Shown one piece after another: positions 45,192 to 54,717 of a stretch of 64,000 nt of DNA (position 1 is its first letter; each line of letters begins with the position of its first letter). Origin of the DNA: Acidobacteriota bacterium (GTDB lineage Bacteria; Acidobacteriota; Vicinamibacteria; Vicinamibacterales; Vicinamibacteraceae); NCBI GenBank assembly GCA_020845575.1, contig JADLFL010000014.1, positions 38,391-102,390 on the forward strand. The letters are read 5' to 3'. Under the pieces are notes generated by a model that ran no database searches, was not told the origin of the DNA, and saw only the letters and a list, made by a program, of their open reading frames with translations. The translations under genes and the position numbers were made by a program.

Positions 45192-45791
45192 TTACTTGCT
45201 GGTGACCACGAAGTGCGCGCGACGGTTCTTCGCCCACGCCTCTTCGTTCGAACCTGGATCGAACGGGAACTCCTTGCCGTATGACACCGTCTTGAGGCGG
45301 TTGGCCGGGATCCCGAGAGAAATCAGATACGCACGGGCCGTCTGCGCACGGCGTTCGCCGAGAGCCAGATTGTACTCGGCCGTGCCGCGCTCGTCGCAAT
45401 GCCCTTCGATCGTGACGACCCAGCTCGGATACTGCTTGAGGATGTCGGCATTCTTCTGGAGCGTGGCCTGTGTCTCGCCAGCCATGTCGGCGCTGTCGAG
45501 CAGGAAGAACACCGGCTGCAGCGGGCTCTCGCGGTTCAATTCGTCGAGCGACCGCGCGTTGTAGTCCACCGATGTGCCCGAGATCCCAGGCTCGAACGGC
45601 ACCGACGCAACGGGCGGTTCGGGCTCGGCAATGGGCTCCGGCGGCGGAGGCGGGACGTTGCCCGTCTGCACGCCTGTCGACGGCGGCGGGGGAGTCGGCC
45701 GGGCGACGGGAGGCTTCTTGCGGCTGCACGCGGACGCGGTGGCAACGACCACCAGGATCAGGGCAACGAGTCGGACGAGGCGAGCGGACAT
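45192..45791 (-). CDS. pal: Peptidoglycan-associated lipoprotein Pal
   Basis: 199 residues. The signal ends at the lipobox TASAC, followed by a Pro-rich linker (about 25-65). The OmpA-like domain has [20 protein letters not shown] and [15 protein letters not shown], with the Asp/Arg pair that binds diaminopimelate. Pal anchors the outer membrane to peptidoglycan and binds TolB. The ATG at 45791 has AAGGAGA about 9 bases upstream. It lies 32 bases after tolB. Confidence 0.95.
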   Translation of the reverse strand: MSARLVRLVALILVVVATASACSRKKPPVARPTPPPPSTGVQTGNVPPPPPEPIAEPEPPVASVPFEPGISGTSVDYNARSLDELNRESPLQPVFFLLDSADMAGETQATLQKNADILKQYPSWVVTIEGHCDERGTAEYNLALGERRAQTARAYLISLGIPANRLKTVSYGKEFPFDPGSNEEAWAKNRRAHFVVTSK

Positions 45792-45823
45792 GCGAGACGT
45801 CTCCTTCGAGCGCGGAACCTGGT

Positions 45824-47254
45824 TCAGCGCGACCAGCTGGGCTGCACGTTGTTGCCCGACCGGGTAACCGGACGCAGGTCCCTGCCGTCGCGGGCGATGG
45901 TGAAAATCTGGGACCGCCCCGCGCGCGTGGATGCAAACGCGAGGTGACGGCCGTTCGGAGCCCAGGAGGGACTCTCGTTGCTGCCCGTACCATCGGTGAT
46001 GGTGCGGATCTGCCCCTGTTCGAGGTTGAAGATCTTGATGTCGAAACCCGGCCCCGTCTGGCCGGCGTACGCGATCTCGTTGTAGGGCGCCGGCGACCAC
46101 GTCGCACGGTCGGCCCACGTCTCGCTCGTGATGCGTCGCGGCTGCCCCATCCCGTCTGCGTCGACGATGTAGATCTGCGGCCGGCCCGACCTGTCTGACG
46201 TGAAGGCGATCTGGTTGCCCGCCGGCGACCACGTCGGCGTCGAATCGTTCCCCTGATGGCGCGTCACGCGCCGCAGGTTCGACCCGTCGCGATTGACCGT
46301 GTAGATCTCCATGTTGCCGTCGCGATTGGTCATGAACGCGATGCGATTCCCGTCGGGCGAGAACGCCGGCAGGAAGTTGTGGATGGTCTCGGTGCCGCCC
46401 GCCGGCTGGTCCATCTTGCCCTGATAGATGTACGACACGTAGACGTCGGGGTACCCGCGGCGATAGGACGTGTAGGCAATCGCACGGCCGTCGAGCGACC
46501 AACTCGGATTGATCGCGAGCGAGCGGTTGACCGTCACGCGGCGCTGGTTCTCGCCGTCGTAGTCGGAGATGTAGATCTCCTTGATGTTGCGCTGGTCGAT
46601 GGGACCGCGCGTCTTCTCGCCGTCGCGATCGCTGGCGAAAGCCAGCTTCGTACGCGCCACGCCCGCCAGCTTGCGCGTGTCCATGTGCAGTTCATCCGCG
46701 ATCGTGTGGGCGAACGATCGTGGATTGCTGGCAGACGCGGTGTACTCCTTGGCCCACGCGCTTCGCTGCATGGCCACGTCGAACATGCGCACCTGCACCG
46801 TCAGGCTCGAGGCGTTCTGCCGGACCGCGCCGATCACGACAAAGTCGACGCCCAGTTCCTTCCACTGCCCGAAGTTCACCGTCTCGAAGGAGGTTGCCGG
46901 CGTGATAGCCGAGTAGCTCGCGCGCGGGATGAGGTCATACTCACGCTCGAACCGCAGATCGTCCCAGAGCACCTGGCCGATCAGATCCGCAGGCGCCTTG
47001 AGATCGGCGGAGCCCGCGATGAAGTTCGGCACGGCGAGCTTCGGCGCGGCACCGCCGCCAACCACGAACCCCGTGCTGATCTCGGTGGGCTGCTGCGTCG
47101 GCGGCGTGGCAGGCTGCTGCGACGCCGGAGGAGCGGTCGGGGGCGGCTGCTGCGACGCCGGCACCTGGCGGCCCTGCGGTGCGGCAACCATCAGCGCGGT
47201 GGAAGCGAGGGCCCCGAGGCCCGCCATCACGAGAGTGCGTGGGGCTCGAATCAT
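45824..47254 (-). CDS. tolB: Tol-Pal system beta-propeller protein TolB
   Basis: 476 residues. A signal peptide and a Gln/Pro-rich stretch (about 30-60) precede the N-terminal alpha/beta domain. A six-bladed WD40-like propeller follows, with repeated blades such as [49 protein letters not shown] and [17 protein letters not shown]. The Gln/Pro insertion after the signal is unusual for TolB. ATG at 47254 overlaps the TonB-like stop (ATGA). Confidence 0.94.
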   Translation of the reverse strand: MIRAPRTLVMAGLGALASTALMVAAPQGRQVPASQQPPPTAPPASQQPATPPTQQPTEISTGFVVGGGAAPKLAVPNFIAGSADLKAPADLIGQVLWDDLRFEREYDLIPRASYSAITPATSFETVNFGQWKELGVDFVVIGAVRQNASSLTVQVRMFDVAMQRSAWAKEYTASASNPRSFAHTIADELHMDTRKLAGVARTKLAFASDRDGEKTRGPIDQRNIKEIYISDYDGENQRRVTVNRSLAINPSWSLDGRAIAYTSYRRGYPDVYVSYIYQGKMDQPAGGTETIHNFLPAFSPDGNRIAFMTNRDGNMEIYTVNRDGSNLRRVTRHQGNDSTPTWSPAGNQIAFTSDRSGRPQIYIVDADGMGQPRRITSETWADRATWSPAPYNEIAYAGQTGPGFDIKIFNLEQGQIRTITDGTGSNESPSWAPNGRHLAFASTRAGRSQIFTIARDGRDLRPVTRSGNNVQPSWSR

Positions 47255-48057
47255 GGGATGAAGTTGAACTCCAGGTTCACCGTAAGCGTGGGGTTGGTGT
47301 ACTCGGCCGGGAGCGAGGGCAGTTTGGTCAGCATCAACGCACGCGTGGCCGCCTGATCGAGCAGGAAATTCCCGCTCGTCCGCGCCACCGACACGTTGCT
47401 CAGCGTGCCCTGACGATCGATGACGAAGCGCATGACGGTACTGCCGCGCGTCCCCTGGTTCTGACGGAAGTTGCGGTGAACGATCTGCAGCATCTCTGCG
47501 ACGTACGCGGGACAGCAGAAGTTGCCGAGGTTGATCTGGCCGCCCGAGCCTCCACCGCCGGTGGACAACCCGATGCTGTCGCTCACGACGCCGGTGTCGG
47601 CCTTCGCCTGACCTTCGCTCACTCGCGCGCCTGTACTCGGCGTGCGTGCGCGTGCCTGGTCGGTGGTGGCGGGAGGCACCACTGCCGGAGGACGCGCGGG
47701 CGTCGGACGAGGCGCCGCCTTGGTGGGCTCGACCATCTCGGGTGGCTTGGCGGCCGGCGGCGTGACGGGCGACGGCTTCTCGTCGGGCTTCGGTTCGACG
47801 GCCTGCTGCACCGGACGACCGGACATCGACGTCAGTCCACCCGCGCGCGGTCCCGGCGCGCCGCCGAGGCTGATCGTCATCACCTCGCGCTCGTCGACGT
47901 CGCGGGTGCGCCACGACGAGGGCGTCAGCACGACGGCGAGGATCAGGAGTCCGTGCGCGACGAGCGACAACGCGATCATGCGGCCGAAGCCGTCGGTTGT
48001 CGGCCGATCGGCGAAGGCGCCATCAGCGAGGGCGTACGTCGGGGCAGGGGAGGCCAC
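47251..48057 (-). CDS. TonB/TolA-type energy transducer of the Tol-Pal cluster
   Basis: 268 residues. One membrane helix (FGRMIALSLVAHGLLILAVV) carries the His typical of TonB/TolA anchors. A Pro/Lys/Ala-rich spacer follows (about 85-150). The C-terminal domain is TonB-like, with MRFVIDRQGTLSNVSVARTSG and the closing [12 protein letters not shown]. Its position between tolR and tolB says it fills the TolA role. A vicinal Cys pair (NFCCPAYV) begins the C-terminal domain, unusual for a periplasmic TonB domain. Confidence 0.88.
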   Translation of the reverse strand: MASPAPTYALADGAFADRPTTDGFGRMIALSLVAHGLLILAVVLTPSSWRTRDVDEREVMTISLGGAPGPRAGGLTSMSGRPVQQAVEPKPDEKPSPVTPPAAKPPEMVEPTKAAPRPTPARPPAVVPPATTDQARARTPSTGARVSEGQAKADTGVVSDSIGLSTGGGGSGGQINLGNFCCPAYVAEMLQIVHRNFRQNQGTRGSTVMRFVIDRQGTLSNVSVARTSGNFLLDQAATRALMLTKLPSLPAEYTNPTLTVNLEFNFIP

Positions 48058-48062
48058 GTCCG

Positions 48063-48524
48063 CTACCGCTCCCCCGGGAGGCGCGACACGAGGCCCACCT
48101 TCTCGACGCCAGCCGATTTCAGCGCGTCCATGACCGTCATCGTCTCCTGGACGGTGACGGCACCGTCAGCGCGCAGATAGACGCTCTTGTCACTCTTGCC
48201 CTGCAGTGTCTGCCGCATCCGTTCGCCGAGCACGTCGACGCGGATGAACTCCTCGTCGAGCTGCACGCGCCGGTCCTTGCCAAACGACAGGGGAATCGTG
48301 ACGAACACGCGCTCGTTGCTGAGGGTTTGCGATCGCTGCGCGACGGGCAGGTTGACGTCGAGACCGCGCGTCATCATCGGCGCCGCCACCATGAAGATGA
48401 TGAGCAGCACCAGCATCACGTCGACGAGCGGGACGACGTTGATCTCGGCCAGCGCCGTCGCCGCCACCATCCGTCCTCGTCGTCCGCGTCCCCCGCCACC
48501 GCCTGTTGCCTGTACCTTGGGCAT
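48063..48524 (-). CDS. tolR: Biopolymer transport protein TolR (ExbD family)
   Basis: 153 residues. The single helix (INVVPLVDVMLVLLIIFMVA) holds the proton-pathway Asp in the motif PLVDVMLVLL. The periplasmic domain has VYLRADGAVTVQETMTVMD and ends in LVSRLPGE. TolR works with TolQ to harness the proton motive force for the Tol-Pal machine. An N-terminal Gly/Arg-rich stretch (GGGGRGRRGR) precedes the helix. It lies 21 bases after tolQ and 5 bases before the TonB-like gene. Confidence 0.93.
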   Translation of the reverse strand: MPKVQATGGGGGRGRRGRMVAATALAEINVVPLVDVMLVLLIIFMVAAPMMTRGLDVNLPVAQRSQTLSNERVFVTIPLSFGKDRRVQLDEEFIRVDVLGERMRQTLQGKSDKSVYLRADGAVTVQETMTVMDALKSAGVEKVGLVSRLPGER

Positions 48525-48545
48525 GGTCGTGTCCGGGAACGTGGC

Positions 48546-49301
48546 CTAGGTGAAGTTGCGCTCGGAGATGTTGAGGAACTCCAGCGAGAAGTCCTCCATC
48601 GCCGAAGCGAACCCGCGCACCTTGGCCGTGAAATGGTTGTAGAAGTACACGGCGGGAATGGCTGCGAACAGGCCGGCGGCCGTCGCGATGAGCGCCGAGG
48701 CGATGCCGGGAGCCACCACGCCAAGGCTCGACGAGCCCACGGCACCAATCGCCTGGAACGCCGTCATGATGCCCCAGACCGTCCCGAACAGGCCGATGTA
48801 CGGCGTGATGCTCGCCGTGGTCGCCAGGAATCCCACACGCGCCTCGAGCTTGGCCAGCTCGGAGCCGCTGGCGCGCAGGAGTGCGCGGTCCACGGCCTCG
48901 AGACTCTTGAGCGTTGGACGTGCGCCCCCAGCTGCCGGCTTGTCACCGGTCGCGCCACGCAGCTGCGTGTTCAGCTCGCCGTAGCCCGCCTGGAACAGAC
49001 CGACGAGCGGACTGTCGCCGAGGGAGCGGCACACGGCCTGCACCTCGGAGAACTTGCTGCTGCGCCGGAACACGTCGAGGAATTGCCGCGTCTGCGCCTC
49101 GGCCTTCCGGAACGCCAGCGTCTTGTACGCGACGATGCCCCACGAAAGAACGGAGAAGAGGACGAGAAGGGCGAGGACGAGCTGCTCGAAGAGCCCTGTC
49201 CGTGTGACGAGTGAGATGACGTCAGTCGCCGTCTCCGCGGTCTCCGCCGCGGGTCCGGCAAGCTCTTGCAGGGCAAGAGCGCACACCCAGAGCGTCTGCA
49301 A
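48546..49301 (-). CDS. tolQ: Tol-Pal system protein TolQ (ExbB/MotA family)
   Basis: 251 residues with three helices: about 30-55, 140-165 and 180-205. The conserved segments ITPYIGLFGTVWGIM and GIASALIATAAGLFAAIPAV form the proton channel with TolR. The start is TTG at 49301, chosen because GGAGG lies exactly 5 bases upstream and the first GTG would lose that spacing. The cluster order tolQ-tolR-tolA/tonB-tolB-pal-cpoB is complete. It is divergent from recN over 158 bases. Confidence 0.94.
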   Translation of the reverse strand: MQTLWVCALALQELAGPAAETAETATDVISLVTRTGLFEQLVLALLVLFSVLSWGIVAYKTLAFRKAEAQTRQFLDVFRRSSKFSEVQAVCRSLGDSPLVGLFQAGYGELNTQLRGATGDKPAAGGARPTLKSLEAVDRALLRASGSELAKLEARVGFLATTASITPYIGLFGTVWGIMTAFQAIGAVGSSSLGVVAPGIASALIATAAGLFAAIPAVYFYNHFTAKVRGFASAMEDFSLEFLNISERNFT

Positions 49302-49459
49302 ACAGGCCTCCGCTATGCATGATCAGTGCGCCGCTGGGAAGGCGCGAACATGGAAGCGTACCACGCACACGAAAATTCGGTCAACTCCATGATATCGTGG
49401 CAGTTCTGGTCATTCGACGCGGCTGTCGGCTCGACCGGCACGCCCGCGGCACCCCGCTC
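49302..49459. other. Intergenic region between divergent tolQ and recN
   Basis: 158 bases. It holds the tolQ ribosome binding site (GGAGG on the minus strand) and presumably both promoters. An AT-richer run around 49369-49398 includes a TG-x-TATCGT sequence facing recN. I see no confident -35, no SOS (LexA) box and no small gene. Confidence 0.4.
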
Positions 49460-51253
49460 ATGATCCGCTACCTCAGCATCCGCCAACTCGCGGTGATCGA
49501 CGCGCTCGACCTCTCGCTTGACGAGGGTCTCACCGTCCTCACCGGCGAGACAGGAGCCGGCAAGTCGGTGCTCGTCGAGGGAATCGGCCTGCTGCTCGGC
49601 GGGCGCGCGTCTGCCGACATGGTCCGGACCGGCGCCGCCACCGCCACCGTTCAGGCGATCGTCGCCACGCCCGACGGCCGGGAGGTCATCGTCAGGCGGG
49701 AAGTGTCTGCCGAAGGGCGGTCGCGCGCGTTCATCGACGACGTGCTTGTCACCGCGGCGACGTTACGAGATCGGATGACGGCGTGGGTGGATCTCCACGG
49801 TCAACACGAACATCAGACACTCCAACTCCCGGAGACGCACCTCGACCTCCTGGATCGCGTGGCGGGACTGGCGCCGCTCCGTGCCGAGGTGCGCGACGCG
49901 CATGTCACGTGGACGGCCGCCCGGGAGGCACTGGCGGCCACGCAGCTGGACGCCCGCGAACGCGCGGCGCGGATCGAACTCCTGTCGTTCCAGCTCGGAG
50001 AAATCGACAAGGTGTCGCCGCTTGCCGGCGAGGACGAACAACTCGCGGCCACCAGACAGGTGCTGGCCAACGCCGGGCGGCTCCAGCGTTTGGGGCAGGA
50101 GGCCTACCAGGCGCTGTACGAGGACGAACACGCCGCACTCCAGATGCTTGCGACGGTCTGGAAGCGCCTCGATGAACTGGCGCACGTCGATCCCGCTGCA
50201 CAGCCGTACGCCGTGCAGCGCGACGTGGTGAAAGCGCAGCTCGACGATTTGGCCTACTTCCTGCGCGACTACGTGTCCGGCATCGAGGCATCGCCGGAGC
50301 GCCTGCAGGAGGTCGAGGATCGACTGGCGCTCCTGGAGCGGTTGAAGCGCAAGTACGGCCCGACGCTTTCGGACGTCGGCAGACATCAGACGATGCTTCG
50401 CGAGCAACTCGCCACGCTGCAGCAGCCGGAGGGGCAGGTCGCCCGCCTGGAGGCTGCCGCGGATGAGGCCGCGCGGGTGTACCGCGAAAAGGCTGGCGCG
50501 CTCTCGCTCGCCCGTCGGACGGCCGCCGCGCCCTTCGCCGAACGGCTCCGCGCCGAACTGGCCGGCCTCGCGATGCCGCACGCCGAGGTGACGTTCAGAT
50601 TCGAGCCATTCGACTCCGCCGCGGGAGATCTCCTCGGCGTCGGTCAGGACCAGTGGACGGCGTTCGGGTTCGACAGCGCCGAGCTCCTGTTGTCGGCCAA
50701 CCCCGGCGAGGCGCCGCGACCACTGGCGCGCGTGGCCTCGGGCGGCGAGTTGTCTCGAGTGATGCTCGCGGTGAAGGTGCTCGATACGCCGGAGCGAACC
50801 GGCCGCACCCTCATCTTCGACGAGGTGGACGCGGGAATCGGTGGGCGAGTGGCAGACACTGTCGGTGCCAGGCTGCACGCGCTGGCGGCGCACGCCCAGG
50901 TGCTGTGCGTCACGCACCTGGCGCAGGTGGCCGCGCACGCCGACGCCCACATCCACATCAGCAAGCATGTGAGTGGCGGCCGTACGACCACGACGGCCGG
51001 GCCCCTCGACGGGGAAGGCCGCGTGCAGGAGCTGGCGCGGATGATGGCGGGGGATACGTCGGCACCGATGCTCGAGGGTGCCAGATCCCTGCTGCACGCC
51101 AAGACGCCAACTTCGACGCGGGTCCGCACGACCGAGGCGAAAGGCGAAAGTGGCCGAGGCGAAAGCGAAGCCGCGGCAAAAGGCGAAAGCGAAAGTGCGG
51201 GGCGCGACGAGCGTCACAAGGGCAAGGGACGTGGCTCGAAAGTATCTGGTTGA
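49460..51253 (+). CDS. recN: DNA repair protein RecN
   Basis: 597 residues. The SMC-like head starts MIRYLSIRQLAVIDALDLSL with Walker A TGETGAGKSV (K35). Coiled-coil arms span about 150-370. The C-terminal head has the signature ARVASGGELSRVMLA and Walker B LIFDEVDAGIGG, then CVTHLAQVAA. RecN tethers broken DNA ends in recombination. The last 40 residues (TEAKGESGRGESEAAAKG and so on) are low-complexity and lie in a purine-rich repeat. The 3-prime end overlaps the miaB start by 23 bases. Confidence 0.95.
   Translation: MIRYLSIRQLAVIDALDLSLDEGLTVLTGETGAGKSVLVEGIGLLLGGRASADMVRTGAATATVQAIVATPDGREVIVRREVSAEGRSRAFIDDVLVTAATLRDRMTAWVDLHGQHEHQTLQLPETHLDLLDRVAGLAPLRAEVRDAHVTWTAAREALAATQLDARERAARIELLSFQLGEIDKVSPLAGEDEQLAATRQVLANAGRLQRLGQEAYQALYEDEHAALQMLATVWKRLDELAHVDPAAQPYAVQRDVVKAQLDDLAYFLRDYVSGIEASPERLQEVEDRLALLERLKRKYGPTLSDVGRHQTMLREQLATLQQPEGQVARLEAAADEAARVYREKAGALSLARRTAAAPFAERLRAELAGLAMPHAEVTFRFEPFDSAAGDLLGVGQDQWTAFGFDSAELLLSANPGEAPRPLARVASGGELSRVMLAVKVLDTPERTGRTLIFDEVDAGIGGRVADTVGARLHALAAHAQVLCVTHLAQVAAHADAHIHISKHVSGGRTTTTAGPLDGEGRVQELARMMAGDTSAPMLEGARSLLHAKTPTSTRVRTTEAKGESGRGESEAAAKGESESAGRDERHKGKGRGSKVSG
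51137..51195 (+). repeat. Degenerate GCGAAAG heptamer repeats at the recN/miaB junction
   Basis: GCGAAAG occurs at 51137-51143, 51144-51150, 51159-51165 and 51183-51189, with shortened CGAAG and CGAAAG copies following. The first two are directly adjacent. The repeats encode the Lys/Gly/Glu/Ser tail of RecN and, in the miaB frame, a Lys/Ala-rich open extension upstream of the chosen miaB start. Confidence 0.55.
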
Positions 51254-52568
51254 AGCGTACGGCTGTCAGATGAACATGCACGACGGCGAACGGCTCGCCG
51301 GCCTGCTCGAATCCGCCGGATTCGAAGCGACCGCCGACCCGGCCGACGCCGACGTCATCGTCATCAACACTTGCAGCGTCCGCGAACGTGCGGAGGAGAA
51401 GCTGTTCACGCGCCTGGGCGAATTCCGTGAAGCCGCACAGGCCGTGGGCAATCAGCCCGTGATCGCCGTCACGGGATGCGTCGCGCAGCAGGAAGGTGCG
51501 GCACTCCTGAAACGCTCGAAGTTGATCGACGTCGTCGTTGGCACGCAGCGTGTGAAGCAGCTGCCGATGCTCGTCACGCGCGCGCTGGACGAGACGGATG
51601 TCGGCCCGCACGTCGATATCAATCCCCACGAAGACGTGTCGTTTCCGCTTGGCATCGCGCGTCGCACCGATGCGATCAAGGCCTACGTGAACATCATCGA
51701 AGGCTGCAACGAGTTCTGCGCATTCTGTGTCGTGCCGTACACGCGCGGCCACGAACGCATGCGACCGTCGGCCGAGATCCTGGCCGAAGTCAGGGAAGCC
51801 GCCGCTCGCGGGCACAGGGAAGTACAGCTCCTCGGGCAGATCGTGAACCACTACCAGGCTCCAGACGATGCCACGTGCGATTTCGCGGGTTTGCTGGAGC
51901 GCGTGCACGAGGTACCCGGCATCGAGCGGATCCGTTTCGCGAGCCCTCATCCGCGCCACGTGACGCCTCGTCTGCTCGAGGCATACCGCACGCTGCCGAA
52001 GGTTTGCCGGCACCTGCACCTGCCAGTCCAATCGGGCTCCACGCGCATTCTGGCTGCGATGCGACGGCGGTATTCCCGCGAGCGCTACCTCGAAATCATC
52101 CAGGAGGCCCGCGAAGTCGTCCCAGACATCCAGTTGTCGACAGACATGATCGTCGGCTTCCCGGGCGAGACGACCGCCGACTTCGAGGATACGCTCACGC
52201 TGACGGCCACAGCGCAGTACCACAGCATGTTCAGCTTCAAGTACTCGCCGCGCCCGCGTACGCTGGCCATCAAGCGCATGCCAGACGATGTGCCGGAGGT
52301 CGAGAAGACGCGCCGCATCGTCCAATTGCAGGCGCTGCAGCGGGAGATCCAGGGCGCGCTGCACAGGCGGGCCGTCGGCAGCGTGCAGCAGGTGCTCGTC
52401 GACGCCACGAGCCGGCGCCGCGATCACGAACTGTCTGGCCGCACCGGTGGCAACACGGTCGTCAATTTCCCTGGTGATCCCGCGTGGCTCGGCAGATTCG
52501 CGCAGGTCAGGATCACCGACGCCGGCCCGAACAGCGTCCGCGGCGAGATCGTCGCGGTGGAGGACTGA
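51231..52568 (+). CDS. miaB: tRNA-2-methylthio-N6-dimethylallyladenosine synthase MiaB
   Basis: 445 residues from GTG at 51231. Three N-terminal cysteines (C12, C48, C83) bind one iron-sulfur cluster. The radical-SAM CxxxCxxC is C159-C163-C166 in EGCNEFCAFCVVPYTRG. The segment HLPVQSGSTRIL is typical, and a TRAM domain ends the chain. It adds the methylthio group to A37 of tRNAs reading UNN codons. The frame is open upstream to 51078, giving a Lys/Ala-rich extension, but the family N-terminus begins at about YLVEAYGCQMN. Confidence 0.94.
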   Translation: MARKYLVEAYGCQMNMHDGERLAGLLESAGFEATADPADADVIVINTCSVRERAEEKLFTRLGEFREAAQAVGNQPVIAVTGCVAQQEGAALLKRSKLIDVVVGTQRVKQLPMLVTRALDETDVGPHVDINPHEDVSFPLGIARRTDAIKAYVNIIEGCNEFCAFCVVPYTRGHERMRPSAEILAEVREAAARGHREVQLLGQIVNHYQAPDDATCDFAGLLERVHEVPGIERIRFASPHPRHVTPRLLEAYRTLPKVCRHLHLPVQSGSTRILAAMRRRYSRERYLEIIQEAREVVPDIQLSTDMIVGFPGETTADFEDTLTLTATAQYHSMFSFKYSPRPRTLAIKRMPDDVPEVEKTRRIVQLQALQREIQGALHRRAVGSVQQVLVDATSRRRDHELSGRTGGNTVVNFPGDPAWLGRFAQVRITDAGPNSVRGEIVAVED

Positions 52569-53050
52569 TGCCCATCCCGATGCTGATCAAGGGGCTCATG
52601 ATGGACCCCGTCACCAACATGCCGATCGTCGTCTTGCGCGATCACGCGGGGGAGCGCACACTCCCCATCTGGATCGGCATGTTCGAGGCACACGCCGTGG
52701 CGCTGCAACTGGAGAACAGCCACTCGGCGCGACCGATGACGCACGATCTCCTGCGCCACATCATCGAAGCCCTGGGGGGCGCGGTATCGGAAATCCACAT
52801 CACGGACGTCAAGGAAGGGACATTCTTCGCGCACGTCTACGTCACGCTGCACGGTGACACCGTCGCCGTCGACGCCAGACCATCAGACGCGCTCGCCCTG
52901 GCGCTCCGTTCCAGAGCCCCCGTCTACGTCGCCGAGCACGTCCTGGCCGACGCCAAGCCTCTGGCCGCACCAACGTCCCAGGAGACCGAACGCCTCCAGC
53001 ACTGGCTGGAGAGCCTCGATCCCGACGACATGGGCCAGTACAAGATGTGA
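52568..53050 (+). CDS. Bifunctional nuclease family protein (DUF151)
   Basis: 160 residues of the BFN/DUF151 (COG1259) family. Markers are the N-terminal MDPVTNMPIVVLRD, LPIWIGMFEAHAVALQLE, RPMTHDLL, and VAVDARPSDALALALRS. Plant and Thermotoga members bind nucleic acid and have reported nuclease activity; the bacterial role is unsettled. The start overlaps the miaB stop (TGATG). The Asp/Arg-rich motif ARPSDALALA is intact. Confidence 0.9.
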   Translation: MPIPMLIKGLMMDPVTNMPIVVLRDHAGERTLPIWIGMFEAHAVALQLENSHSARPMTHDLLRHIIEALGGAVSEIHITDVKEGTFFAHVYVTLHGDTVAVDARPSDALALALRSRAPVYVAEHVLADAKPLAAPTSQETERLQHWLESLDPDDMGQYKM

Positions 53051-53066
53051 TCGCACCGCCTTCCCG

Positions 53067-53072
53067 TAGAAT
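53067..53072 (+). promoter_or_regulatory. -10-like box upstream of parA
   Basis: TAGAAT (five of six matches) lies 24 bases before the parA ATG in the 46-base gap after the DUF151 gene. There is no clear -35 and no strong Shine-Dalgarno sequence. Confidence 0.3.
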
Positions 53073-53096
53073 GCCCGTGGGCACGACGAACGACCG

Positions 53097-53855
53097 ATGA
53101 TTCTGGCCATCGCCAATCAGAAGGGCGGCGTGGGGAAGACCACGACCGCGATCAACCTGGCAGCGGCACTGTCTCTGCGCGGACGGCCGACCCTGCTCGT
53201 GGACCTCGATCCGCAGGCCAACAGTACGATGTCGTTCCTCGACATGACGGCTGTGGGCGCGAGCATGTACGAGGCGATGACAGGCGAGGGCGGCGTCACG
53301 CTGCCGTCGATCATCACGCCAACAAACCAACCGCACCTCAGCCTCGCCCCGGCCCGCATCGCTCTGGCGAAGCTGGAGGCCAAGCTGGTCGGCGAGCTCG
53401 ATGCCCACTTCCGCCTCAAGGAAAAGCTCGCACCACTCGAATCGCAGTTCCCCTACATCGTCATCGACTGCCCGCCGACCCTGGGGCTCCTCACCGTCAA
53501 TGCACTCGTCGCGGCCACGCATCTCGTGGTCCCCATCCAGTCGTCATACTTCGCGCTGGAAGGTACGGACGACCTGCTCGAAACGGTGGGGAAGGTGCAG
53601 GTTCGCGCCAATCCGTCGCTACAGGTGCTCGGCGTGCTGATTACCATGCACGACCGTCGAACCAGCCTCGCGCGCGACATCCGTGAACAGATTCAGAAAG
53701 TGTTCGGCCAGAAGGTGTTCAAGACCGTGATCACGAAGAGCGTCAGGCTCGAGGAGAGCCCGGCGTACAAGGAAGCCATTTTCAGCTTCGCGCCGGAGTC
53801 GTCCGGCGCATCCGAGTACTACAGCGTCAGCGAGGAGGTTCTGAGCCGTGTCTAA
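53097..53855 (+). CDS. parA: Chromosome partitioning ATPase ParA (Soj)
   Basis: 252 residues, the short Soj type without an N-terminal HTH. The deviant Walker A is NQKGGVGKTT (signature K9, K14), and Walker A-prime/B are LVDLDPQANSTMS and YIVIDCPPTLGLL. It binds DNA nonspecifically as an ATP dimer and moves ParB-parS. The parB start overlaps its stop by 8 bases. Chromosomal parAB pairs usually lie near oriC with gidB; here the left neighbour is a nuclease gene and the right is a dif-like site. Confidence 0.95.
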   Translation: MILAIANQKGGVGKTTTAINLAAALSLRGRPTLLVDLDPQANSTMSFLDMTAVGASMYEAMTGEGGVTLPSIITPTNQPHLSLAPARIALAKLEAKLVGELDAHFRLKEKLAPLESQFPYIVIDCPPTLGLLTVNALVAATHLVVPIQSSYFALEGTDDLLETVGKVQVRANPSLQVLGVLITMHDRRTSLARDIREQIQKVFGQKVFKTVITKSVRLEESPAYKEAIFSFAPESSGASEYYSVSEEVLSRV

Positions 53856-54717
53856 GCGAGGGCTCCCTGAAACCGTTCGCATGCGTCACGACGCACACTA
53901 CGTCGACACACTGACCGCCTCGGCCGGCGCACCGGTGGGACGGATGATTCCGATCGAGCACATCGATCCGAACCCGAACCAGCCGCGCCAGGTCATGGGC
54001 GACCTCTCGGAGCTCATCGCCTCCGTCAAGGAACAGGGGCTCATCGAGCCCATCGTTGTCCGACAGCGCGGGACACGGTTTCAGATCGTGGCGGGGGAGC
54101 GTCGCTACCAGGCGGCCGTCAGGGCAGGCATCGAGGAACTCCCTGTCGTCATCCGCGACGTCGATGACGTGGGCATTCTGGAAATCGCCCTGGTCGAGAA
54201 CCTTCAGCGCAAGGATCTGACGGCATTCGAAGAGGCCGAAGCGCTCCACGCCCTCTGCCAGAAGGCGGGCTACACGCACGAGAAGCTGGCGCAGAAGCTG
54301 GGCAAGAGCCGCACGGTGATCACCGAATCGCTCTCGCTCAACCAGATGCCCGACCAGATCAAGCAGCTTTGTCGGCTGGCCGACATTTCCTCCAAGTCAT
54401 TGCTGTTACAGGTAGTTAGACAAAGTGACCCAGAGAAAATGGCGGTACTCGTCGAGCAGATGTCACGCCAGGGCGGCATGACCCGACAGGAAGTGCGCGA
54501 ACAGGCCAAACCGAAGGCGCCAGCCAGGGGTCGGCCGCGTGCGTACACATTCACGTACAAGGCGCCCACCAAACAGTTCGCATTCTCCCTGAGCTTCAAG
54601 AAGACCACCGTCGAGCCAGACGAGGTCATCGAAACCCTCGAACGCATCCTCGACGACCTCAAGACCAAACGCCTCGAATCCCACGCCACACCGGACGGCC
54701 CAACATCCGGGGAATAG
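53848..54717 (+). CDS. parB: ParB/Spo0J-family partition protein
   Basis: 289 residues from GTG at 53848. The CTPase/ParB box is in PNPNQPRQVMGD and VVRQRGTRFQIVAGERRYQAA, followed by ENLQRKDLTAFEEAEAL. The HTH is KLAQKLGKSRTVITESLSL. The C-terminal part is basic, with RPRAYTFTYKAPTKQFAFSL, and ends in a helix for dimerisation. ParB loads on parS sites as a CTP clamp. I saw no canonical 16-bp parS inverted repeat in the window, though I could not search exhaustively. Confidence 0.93.
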   Translation: MSKRGLPETVRMRHDAHYVDTLTASAGAPVGRMIPIEHIDPNPNQPRQVMGDLSELIASVKEQGLIEPIVVRQRGTRFQIVAGERRYQAAVRAGIEELPVVIRDVDDVGILEIALVENLQRKDLTAFEEAEALHALCQKAGYTHEKLAQKLGKSRTVITESLSLNQMPDQIKQLCRLADISSKSLLLQVVRQSDPEKMAVLVEQMSRQGGMTRQEVREQAKPKAPARGRPRAYTFTYKAPTKQFAFSLSFKKTTVEPDEVIETLERILDDLKTKRLESHATPDGPTSGE

